NCBI GenBank assembly: GCA_013396525.1
Contig: VWYX01001272.1
Span: forward strand, 86,968 to 150,967
DNA: 64,000 bases
Direction: 5' to 3'
From: Chaetorhynchus papuensis
Lineage: Eukaryota > Chordata > Aves > Passeriformes > Rhipiduridae
The stretch's first letter is position 1; every line of letters starts with the position of its first letter. Under the pieces are notes generated by a model, which saw only the letters and a list, made by a program, of their open reading frames with translations, did not search any database and was not told the DNA's origin. This document shows, one piece after another, positions 29,601 through 41,600 of this stretch. Made by a program: the position numbers and the translations under genes.

Positions 29601-32600
29601 CTTTAGTAATCTGAAGCTTTTAAAGGCAAATGCTAAAGAAATAGTAAACAGTAGACAGTTGTTCTTAGAACAGCTTCACAATCACACAGGATTGTGAAGC
29701 AGGTAAAAAATAGAGCCAAGGAAGTTCAGTTGAAAATACACAGAAAACATGTTATTGCTGTTCAAAGTGTTAAATAATTAAAGCTTTTCCCTCAGTGTGC
29801 AGATATGAACTATTTGCATCATAAACTTGAAAGATTGACTTTATTGATAACACTGACATCTTAATTACTACGATTTACCTTTCACCTCCTTTTAGTTTTA
29901 AATCAGGTTACTAAAAACCCTGGATTTATTTTGAAATTGTGAAAACATTTAGAGAATGGTTTTAGATTTTTTTATCATCAGGAAAACTTCTCATATATTC
30001 TGTAAAGTTAGGCACATAAGACTTGTATGTGTAGGTATTTAAATCTGATTAAATACAGAGCTAATGTAATTAATGACACAACTTTAGTAAAGAGTGTAGA
30101 ATGTTAGCTTTCACTGTACTTCTCTGTTACCCATTGAAACCTGCTGTGCTGGGCCACCATCAAATTACATACACAGACCAAAATAAAGTTCTACATGAAA
30201 AATCTTTTTCCATCAATAGAATTTTTTTTCAAAATGTGTGTCTAAGCAGCCATTTAATAAAATAACTGTGTGAGATGACAATGCAGAATTCATGTCCAGT
30301 TTGAGATCCCAAGGAACTTGTATCACAGAATGCAAGCTAGTAGCAATTCAAAAAGTTGCCACAAGTTTCACCCCAATATTTTCAGCCGGTGGGGTAGGGG
30401 ATGAAGAAAATATTTACAGGCCACTGAAATCTCCAGAAAAAGTACATAAGGTCTTGGTTACGCTTCCGTTTATTCTTTACCTGTGCTTCTAGTGTTAGTG
30501 AAAGTTCTGTTTGCAGCTGTTCTCAGAACAATTACTTATTGCTCAATCTTTGCTCAGTACTGGCAATGTTTTTATTTAATGATTTGGCAATAATTTTTTC
30601 TTATTTAAAAGCTTTGTCCAGGAAAAAGTATTAAACTATTTTTATTGTACATTCCAAAAAAAGCCAAAACCCCGACCTTAAGTGAGGAAAGCTTTCGGTT
30701 TATTGGAACTTGGATGGTAATGCACATTGGTCCCGTACTGTTAAATGTCACTGTACGGGATGCTATTTGTGTTGTTTCAAAGAGGGGAAAAAAGAAAATG
30801 AGTGGGTACTGTAGCCATATAACCAATTCTGGGATATAAACATAATGAAATTATTGGTAGTTAATAACATCATGAAGTATTTAGTAGTTCCATTGGTGAA
30901 ATACTATTGAAAATAAACATTTAAGTAGTTATTTAAACTGAGAAATGCGAGTACCATAATTGAAATCAAGATGAGTAGAGAGTAAAAATCATTTCTTCTG
31001 TCCGCTAAGAGATTGTTAGTCCTTTACTTAACCTTCGGTGACCAGTCTGTACTGATGCTTGCTATATTAGCTTTGGCATATAACCATGCTACAGTGAAAT
31101 AAGATAAATACAAAATTTTTAGTAATTTTATCAAGATGAGTTAATTTAATCTTGGGGGTTTTTTAATAAAGGTTTTACTTGAATATCAACTGAAGTTTAA
31201 ACCTTATAGTCTTTATTCAGTAAAGATAAATAAAATGAAAGTTATGGCTTTAGGAGTCTCATTTGCTTGTTTGTGTATCTGCCTGTGTAAATAAAATTTT
31301 GGGAAATACTTTGCTGTGCAGCAGCTGCAGAATTTTTGAGCTGGGATGGAAGAATTCAATTCTGGGAAAGAAAGCAACAGTAGAAAAGCTTATTGAAACC
31401 GGTGTCCCTGAGCATTATCAGCAGCTTGTCCTTAAAAATAGACCAACTATACAGCTTAAATGTAAAAAACTATGGCTACTTTCAACCTGTCGCACTGAAC
31501 ATTGGTATCTCACCAATATGTGTATGATTTCAATCAGGAAAATAAAATAGACAGGTATTTGTTGTAAAGAAGAGTTATTCTGGTTGATTGCCATTTTTGC
31601 TCAGAGTTTTATAGTATCTTATGTTTAGGCCTAGCTATTCAAGTTCTGGGAGGAGAAAAATAGAACACAATGCATTTGCAAGAGCCAGGGAATGTTGTCT
31701 TGTTAAGCTGCTCCCTTGGAAGGCTCTCTGAGTTTGTAATTAATAAGCTAAAGCAGCTTAGCTCAAACAATGTGCGAAACTCGGTGATCAAGTACTTTCT
31801 TTAATTGTTTGCTCCAATTCTACCGAGCTAAGACTTATAGACTAAAGGATCCTCACTATATATTATACAGGTGCAGGCCACGCTGGCGACTACGCCCAGA
31901 GGTTGAGATTAAATTACCCCTATTAATGTGAAAGAGAGAAGGCACAACTCCCATTGAACTTACCCATAGTTATGGCTGTGTGCAACAAATACAAATGCCT
32001 TCAGATTGTTAGATCATGTCTCTCACACAGCCTTGGTTTACAGCTGAGAGATGAGCTTTCAAGCAGATTACAGGCTAAAATTTCCACTGGGGCAGAGGGG
32101 AAGAGGATAACGAAGGTCTTTTGCTCAGTACTTGGAGCCAAAAATTTTGTGCATCTTGCATGGCTTTGAAGTAGCTAAAGGCTGTGATAGAACTGTCAGC
32201 TGGATGTATAGTTTCTGTCTTTTGAAGGGAGGAAGAGATGGTATTATCTGTTTGCTGGAGCCTATTACAACTTCATTTATTAAAAGCGAATGAAAATAAG
32301 TCGGTTAAATGTTTTAAATAAAAAGAGCCAGTAAGCAACCTTTTGTGATTGATGAAGGTCAGGTAACATGTCTTCTGCCTGCTTTTGATAGTAGAGGGCT
32401 TTCAAAAGGTATTCTGGAATCTGTTCGAGCCTTTCCAGTTGTTTGGGGGTTTTTTTAGTTTGCTTTGTTCAAAAATTTATTCTGGAATCTGTGCAAGCCT
32501 TTGCAGTTTGGGGTTTTTTTTTTCTTTGTTTGCTTGTTTTTCCTCAGGTGACCTCAATTACTGCCATGAAAAACAGGTATCAATCAGGGATGACAGGGAA

Positions 32601-35600
32601 AGAAGGGAGGGAACAGGGAACCTTATAATTTGCCTTCCTAAGAGCAATATTAATGTATTAGTAAAGAAAGGATGGAAGTTAGTGGTGGTAAGTCAGGAAT
32701 TGTGAGACACCTCATTTTTGCTAATTAATGATCTTATTGAGGATACTAGCTATTCATCCTTTCATACACAGTACTAAAAAATAATTGTTTCTCCTTGGGT
32801 GATTACAAATACAAAGTTGTTTGTCATCTTTTTTAATTCAACTTAATTAAAAGTACTGCTTAATCAGCCTCAAGAAGAAAATCTGTATATATGTCAATAA
32901 ATTATGATAATAGTTTACTAGAGCATAGCAAATATTGTCCCTGAAAGTCTGCTGGAATAAAATGCTTCGTAGAATTTCATGCTACTTGTTCACACTGATT
33001 TATTTATTTCTTCATTAGGAATTGGTGGAAACCTAAATCCATTCAGTTTCCTCGCCCCTTCTAAAGTTAGAAACTCTCCCCCTGTCATATTTAGGGGTAT
33101 GGATTGGATGAGTATTTAAATCTTGTTACTGTTTGCTACTTCAAACATTTTACCTCTTTTCTCTCCAAAACACTTTTTGTCAGAATACAGCACTTTATCT
33201 TGGTTACCAACCTTTGGAATGTTTTTATAAGGATGAGAAATTCCCTAGTAAACATACAGTTGCCCTCATTGTGCCAGCCTTCACTATTGTCTTAAATTCA
33301 TTTCTTTAACTGAAGCAATTCAAGTAGTGCCAGACTCTTTTCCTTAAAAGATAAATTTATCTGTGGTTAACTTTTATTGCTGTGTGAGACTTGTGCTGGG
33401 CGTTGGTACATTTAAAGACTCCATTTACAAAGCAGATGACTCGCTGTCAGTTTCATCTTATTCTGTATTAGTGTATTCCACTTAATTTGCTTTCAAATGA
33501 CAGGTTCATTGTAAAAAATTTGATTATCTGGCAAAAAGCTTTTCAGACTGAAGTACAGAATGTTTCCTTTGTGTGTGTATAGTTACTGTGATTTATCTTT
33601 AATTATACTGTAGTTATGATTTCAGGTTGATCTTGTCTCTTAGTGAGTTTAAGTCAAGCATATTATTCCCTTTTAAAGAGGACTGTTGCTTTGACCTTTC
33701 AGTCAAATCTTTCAGAATGTCTCAGAGTATATGAAGATAATATTCTGTTATCAAACTGAGAAATCAACAATCCTTTCTCCCACCACCCTCAATCCATAAC
33801 TGGATTTTTGAAAATTTTAAATGCTCTGAGGAACAAAAGATGAGCGGTGGAAACTTTTTGTAAGTAGCTCGATAAAAGATTCATGCACTGCCATTTGGTT
33901 CCTATGAAACGAGAGAAATGTGCAAAATGCCTGACATTCAGATCTTGAAGTCTGGATTGGTCTGAGGAAATAACATTAGAACTGGGTTGCCAGATGTTAA
34001 CATGTTTTATTAGAAATGAGGAGGAGACTAATCTGCTTCTGCATTCTCAGTATAGATTGAAAACCTGCTATTCAGCCAAAAATAGATAAAACTGGAAAAC
34101 AATTCTTTGAGCTAAAATCCCAGTATTAAAAAGTATTACTTTTTAATGGACAGAGTATTTTGTGGAGCTGTTTTGTTATGCATCTTGCTGAAGCTTTAAT
34201 TGACCACATCCATACAATTATCTATCTTTCCTCCTCTGGGCCTTGATTAAAGCTTACTAGAAGAACTTAGATGGGAAAAATTCATGCAGGATTATGATAA
34301 TCAAGTATCTGGATTGTGTGTTTGAGAGTCTGGAGCAAATGATTGCACCTGAATTATGGGATATAATCTACAAGGACTTTCTTGAGTGACCTGGTTGACT
34401 GGGAAATAAAGGGGTTTTTATTTGTAGGAACTGTCATTCTCTAGATTTCTTAAGTAGTGAGATGGAGTGTAGCAGGTTACTTTTTCTTAAATGTCACCAT
34501 TGTTAATCTTGATATTGTTTCTCTTCTGTTTGAGAGCTTTTTGGTATTTTCAGTTAGGTTTCTAATTAGAGAGTAATGTGCAATGATTTCCAGAAATACT
34601 TAAACTGCTTAAAATGTGTTGGGTTTTTTTTTTTTTTCCCTGTAGAGTAGTTTAGTTTCAAAAGCATAACTATCTACCCAGTGTTTAGAACTTCATATTC
34701 TGGATTTGAGGCACTTTTCAGTAAGAAACTTGTGAATGGAAGAAACCAAAATACTGAATATGAAGTTGTTAGTGGTCTTAAGCTCTCAGGCTAGTGAAGG
34801 CACTAGCCTGTACTAGCAGGCAAGCAACAGCTTTGCTTATGAATCAACATGGTGGTGTTGTACAACACTGTCATTACAGCCTGTTATCAGCTTCTGCTGT
34901 TCTGAGACAAGATTGCTGTTTGTATCTGTACAGTGACTGTCTCCTGCATGTAAAAACTTCTCCAAAACAGAAAGGATGTTTTTTGTGAAACATTTTATGA
35001 CTTGAATGGGGGAGGAGGTGACAGGCTGTAGCTCATAAGCAAAATGTTAATTCTTTGCCAGGACTTTATCGTGTTACTGACAGTGTTTTGGTGGTTTTGG
35101 ATGTGGAAGAGAGTTCTGGTAGTTATGGAAGAAATACTGTTAGTTCTTCTTAGGGTGCAGCAGCTTTACCAGTATAAAATAGAAGAGTGGAGCCCCTGTG
35201 GGATTAATGTTTAACTTCTAACTATTTATGAGTTAATTTTCTTCCTCTTTGATCTCTGAGCCAGATTAAGATTTGAGTTTACAGTGTCCAGGAAGGCTCG
35301 GCCTTGGAAGACTATTCCTTTCTTACATTTGTAGTTTCTTGCAAAAAAAGAGAAGGGAATTTGAATGCATGGGAATAGAAGGTTTGTAACACAATTCAAG
35401 TGCAGATGTTTTGGTCCTGCATGCTTCCTAGTCTGTGAAGTTGTGTTCCATCTTTATTTCTTCATATCATCATGATACTGCCTTATTGGACATGGCTAGT
35501 TGAGTTCCTACCAGTGCAGGTGAAAAGGCCACCACATTTCAGTTAAATTGCCCTTCACATCTTGTTTTAACAGTGAAATAAGGTGTGGCAATTGAACATA

Positions 35601-38600
35601 TCCTCCAGCAGAAGTGAAAGGAAGCTGTTTGCTCATTTTCCACTTTTTCCTCTGCTTGTAGGTTTCTGCTCCTCTGATATTTTTGCTTTCCCCCTAGCTG
35701 TTTGCTACCAAATTCTTATCACTTCCCTTAATATATCATCTTTTGCTGAATCTGGTTTGAGTTTAATCATCTCAGCTTTTCTCCTTCTTACTTTACTTCT
35801 CTGTAAAAAGGAAAATCACTGAAATAGGTTGTTTGTAGGTGAAGTATTTGACTATGATAGCTCATAATTTAGTTCACTCTTTTAAGATATTGCTGATTGA
35901 AGACATTGTACATTTCATGCTGCATTTCTTGAAACACCAAAAAGTGAAGTATTCAAGAATTGCAATTTTATTTTCTTTTGTATCATTTACCTTTTCAGAG
36001 TTTGTAATTTCAACTCATAGGAGATAATAAGCCAGGAGCATGGGCACACATTCAAACTTGATTGGATTAAGGTGTTAATATTTTCCTGCTAATCAACAGA
36101 GCCAGTACACCACTGTATGTACCCTTTGCCCGCTCCAGTTGTGAAGAATAAAACGTTACTTGAAGCAACACTCACTGGTTGGCCTAGGTGCTCTCAGCCC
36201 TGTGTACATAAATAGTACTTGGTAGTGACCCCTCTAACTTCACTGTACATGGATTTTTGTTTGCCCATAGCTCTGTTAAACTTTAACTCTCTGTGCTCTA
36301 CTTTTCCAAGGGAGGGGCAAAGCTGTTGTAAGAGTTCTGACAATGGGCTTAGAACTGAAAATAGACTCCTGATATTGTGATACTCCTTTTTAAAAGCACT
36401 GAGAAAGTTAATTTTCACATGCCTACAAGAGCTAGGTAAGTTTTCATGATGGGTAAAGAAAATACCTTTGCATTACTTCATTGTGAGGGATTGTGATTAA
36501 AGTCTGTTGTCCTGTCTGTCCATGGGTGTCCCTTGTTTGTGGTAGAATCAGAAAAAAGATCCCTGGCAATGTGATGGTGATGGTGCCATATATGCTTTAG
36601 GAATATAGTTTTTTAACAGTTGAGGTAACTAACAGGGACATGACCAGTGAAATAATTTTGTATCTGTTAATAAGCATTTATGTGCTATAGCACTCAGCTC
36701 AGTGGTACACAGTGACCAAACAACCTGTTTCTAGAGTTGATTTTGAAATACTCTAATTGAAAATCTCTAAATTCCTGTCCTGTATTACTGCCCTCTCTCC
36801 CTTTTCACGTGTTGCACCTTTTACATGCTTTTGCCCTGCCTGCTTCTTCATGTGATTTACCAGGAATTAACACAAGTGAGTATTCCGCTGTGGCATTTGA
36901 GATGTTACCTCCCCAGTTCCAGAGGTGACCAAGATGTGTACCAGTTTGGAGAAAGAAGAGTGTGTATTTTTGCTAGAAGCTGTTGACTTCAGACATATAT
37001 TTGACTGGAACCATGTCGGACAGTGAGTGCTGCCTGTCAGGGTAGAAATGATAGAGGTGGTTGTGAGCTGTCTGGGGAGCTGTCAGGAATTTACTCCACT
37101 GGCACCAGTTAATTTTGTGTTCTTTTTTCCATATGCTTTAAGAAGTCTTACAAGTTTGATACCTTAGAAAATCTGTGGAGGATAATCGAAGGAGTTGCAC
37201 AAATCCTGTTTGACAGAATTAGCAACAGAATACAAACCATTGCTATGTCAGTCATGTCTCAAGTACTTGAATAAGCTTCTTTGGGAAGTGATGCTTGGAT
37301 CAGTGTTAAGCTGTGTTCCTTGATTTCATCCCTGATTCACTCTTTCCTGTTGAGATAGGTGAGTAAGTAATCTTGATTTCAGGAAAGACTTCCACCTTTT
37401 TGAAAATACTTCTATAAGTTACTGGTTACATCACTTCTCTTTGCCCTTTGCAGATGATTATTCCTTTAGTTGAAAGACTGCTGTTAACCAGTCTTGGGTT
37501 TCTGATATTCTTACTCTGCTGTTCTGTTTCCCTCTAGATAGTGAATGTTTTTATCAATTTGATACATTTAAGTTCTGGTTTACTTTAAAGTTGTATTAAA
37601 AAATGTTTAAGCATAAGATTCTCTCTCAAAAATAAGGAAAAGATCAAAGTTAGATTGCCTGTGCATCCCTCATGTATTCCCCTGCAAGTCTGCAGCCTGT
37701 TTTCTTTCAGTCCCTTTCAATAGAAAGTGGACAAGCAGGAAAGGTGCTTCAATATGAAATCTTATGATGGATTAGCAGAAGCATTGAAGAGAGTGTCTTG
37801 TGATGTGAGAAGGACAGTAAAGCAAGCACAGCTCCCAGGAGCATATCAATGTATGGAAAACATCTGTTTGGGGGTTATTCTAGGCATGAATAGCTGCACT
37901 AGCTTGTATTTTGACTTGAAGGAGCTGGTTGAGAGGCTGAAAGCAACTTGACTGTGTGATTAAAAAAGGTATTCCTGATCCATGGTAAGGAAAAAGCCAA
38001 AATCAATTGTGATATTGACTTAAGTTATGCATGTCTTAATATAGCTGGAGTGTTGAAGGGCTACTGGTTTTTAGAAAAAAATACTGATGTATGGTATCAA
38101 GCTGTCTCAGTATGGAAACCAATAGGAATAATAGTAAAAGTCAGTATGGCAATACGAGGACCTGTTCAGTGACATAAAGATTGAGGAGGTTTTGTACAGA
38201 ACAGAAGAGTGAAACTAAGGAACTACTGTTAAAGGGACAAGCATATACGAGTGAAATTTACTCACAATTCATTGTTTTAAATTGGTGTATTTGAAAAGCA
38301 TTAAAAGATGTTTTTATAACTCATTAGAAAGATGAGGAAATGGATGAGCCTGTAAATAGGAAAGGAAAGCAAAGAATAGATGACACAAATACTTGAATTG
38401 ATGACAAATCATACCAGACAAAAAGGGCAGGTTCAATATCTTTTAGACACTGGATATTACGTCAGTCACTTAAATTTAGCTATGTGGACTGGTTTGATTT
38501 TTTAAAGTGTTTAAGCAACAGTTCTTTTGAGTGAGTTTCCAGATGATAAATATTATTTTTGTTTTTCTACAATCATGTGAAAATTTGACTTCTGGAAATC

Positions 38601-41600
38601 ACTGGACCAAATAGTCTCTGATACCTATAGCGCACAATAGACAGTTAGCAAAGACAATTAGCCAGATGATTTAGGGAAAAAAATCACATTGAATTAACAT
38701 GATTTTCTGCTCTTATTGGGCTGTAGCTGTTGAGAAAGAGGAGCAGTAGCTGTATTTTGACTGTGCAAAATTTTTCCACATATGTTAGTGTGACGTTTGA
38801 ATAAGCACACAAAAAAAAATGTGGTATCAATCATGTGGACTCTGTTTTTTCTGAAACCATAAAGACCACTTCACAAGTTATCAAAGTTGTAGTTGGTTGT
38901 TTAGACTGGATGTCTGATTGAGTGGGGGTGTTTGGTTCTGTCAGAGTGAACCTGCCAAAGGGTATTTTGAGGGCAGTCTGCATTTGCTTGAACGTGTTTG
39001 GTTGAGATTGGGAAAGGTGAGATGTGAGTTGAAATAAATTAAAGAACTCTTTTGTGTTCATGAAGCCTAAGAGAAGTAATTTGACAATAATATATTCAAT
39101 CCACCTAGATCTCTTACTGTGAAGAAAATTCTTCCCGTTACAGAAGCAAGAGATAAAGTGATGTGAAAAAATGTTAAAGGCTTTTAACATAACATCCTTA
39201 TGTAAGGAAGATGGAGAGGTATCTTTAAGTCCTAAATTTGTAAGATTCTACGAATGAGAGTTAAAATTGTCTGAAAAGTGTTAATCTGTTATATTTTGTC
39301 CTGCTATGTGTATTGTTGCTAATTTTCTAGAATGTTTGTGAAAACAAAAACAATAATTCTGTCAAATATAAGAAAGGCTTTTCCACTGCTGAAACTGTTC
39401 CTTTTCAAATGCTTAATTTGAGGAATGTGCAGTTGCAGTGTGCCTTTTGTAGCTATTTTATATGGACTTGATATACCAGAGTCACATTTTTTTAAAGTAC
39501 ATTTGAATCTTGAAGCTAAGAGTGTCTGTTTAGACTGTGTTGCTGTAAGAAAATTAATGTCCTTTGTAACCTTTTTGGTCAGCAAATGCTATTCAACACT
39601 GAAGAGAAATCAATTTCAAATTTTTAAATTTAAACTTTAGATGTTTTCTGTATTACTGTGGTAACGAGGAACTCGGTTTCCTAATTAAACAGTGTGAATG
39701 TAGTCTTTAAGGGCTCTGTTTAAGAGCTTTTTTTTTAAACTGGATCAGTCTCCTGATAATCGAGTTTCCATATTAATGAGACGCAACAGGAGACACATTA
39801 CTGTATGGAAGAGAGGAAGAAAATATAGTCCTTCATAATATCTGTGGGAAGTATCTTCAAGTTTTCTGAATCTCTCTAGCTGCATATTGGACTGTCTGTG
39901 CAAGCATGGAGCCAGCAGCTCGAGGGAAGTGATTCTTCCCCTCCCTCTGGTACTTGAGAGCACATCTGGAGTGCTGTGTTTAGGGAGCTGCAGTACAGGA
40001 CAGACACTGGGGTACTGGTGTGCACCCAGCAGATGACAGACAGGATGGCTGGGGCTGAGCTGCGTGACCTCCAAGGGAGCTGGGTTTGTGCAGCTATAAG
40101 AAGAGAAGGCAAATGAGAGATCTTGCTGATGCCTACAACAACATAATAGGAGGATATCAAAGGAGAACAGAGCACAATGGGAAGACAAAGGACAATAGAT
40201 ACAAGTTGGAACATGAGGTATTTCAATAAGATACAAAAGAAACATTTTATACCATGGGTAGTGAAACACTGGAATGCATTGACCAGAGAAGTTGATTTAA
40301 AGATTATTTTCTAAATATTACTTAATATCTCTCTTAAAATGTTTTTTTTTCACTGTTTGAATGAATTGTGGTTAGTAGGCCATTTGTGCCCTCTACAGTT
40401 TTGTTGCAGTTGCTATTGAGTGCTCTCATGTTCTGGAAAACAGTCTATGGTCAGCTCTTTGTTATTCTGTACAGAAATAATTGAGTTGATGTTTGATAGA
40501 AAAAACCCCAAATTCTGAAAATGTGTGGTGAAAGCCTGTTAAAGATACCCAGCTATGTTCATCAGATTAGGATTGATTAACTTGTATGGTGTGGTTAACG
40601 GAATAGTAGAGTGTTTTGAAATAGAGTATATTTTATTATTCCAGCTGGGGGAAAAAAACTCCAACTGATAATGGGCTTAAATCACATCTTAAATGTGTGT
40701 CAGTTGGTCCAACAGAAGTAACTATCTTCGTATATAGACTGCCTTACTTCTATCTGTGGTGGCAAGACTAATACTTAGAAAATCTTTAGAAGCATTTTTC
40801 CACTTGAACTGTTTAACATTTTCGGAATTCCTGTCATTGAGGACTGGGGAAATCCAGGAATTTGTTACAAGATTCTTCTTTTGTTCTTAAATATCAAGGC
40901 AAATTATCCAGATAGTCAGTACAGCTGGAGCTAAGAAAAATTAAGAAGTTCTCTGCTATTTCTAATAGCAGTTGTAGCTCTTCTGTCCTGATTGTCTGCA
41001 ATTCTAGGGTGAGAACCTCTTTATTTGGGAGAGAGCAGTGCTGAGATACATAAAATCTGTCAAGGTGTAGTATAATGGAGATAGTGGAATACAGGTTCTT
41101 TAGGCAGACATAGGGTTAAAGTGGTTACAGTAAGGCAGAAGGAAATAATGTCTTTTGCTGAAACTTGGTTTTGTTTGGGACATTACTCTGAGTCAAGAGC
41201 AAATCCAGAAGAGGTGTATGTTTCTTCACCTCTATATCCCTTCCAGTGTGGAGCTGTGTCTAGGAACTTACCATTAATCAGAATTGCACTGGAGTTCCCT
41301 ATGCTTAATAGATAATCATAGTCATGGTTTTTTGTGGATTCCCTTATTTCAATGTGATAAATTTATTTGCTATAGTTGTTTTCATTATAACACTGACAGT
41401 GTTACAGTCTTGCTTTACTGGGTTATTGAGTTTCTGTAACTTAATAGATAACACATTCTTTTTCTACTGAACATGCTCTTTTCAGCTTCATAAGGGAATG
41501 ACATAGATTTTTTTTTTTCTTTTATTGATATTTCCACTGAGAGCTGCAAATAGAGGTCAGATGGAACTGATTATAGAATGGTTTGGATTTGAGTGGACTG

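Noticed and set aside
39745..40269. A 174-codon minus-strand open frame
   Set aside because: It largely overlaps an old sense-oriented CR1 copy, and its product has no domain features.
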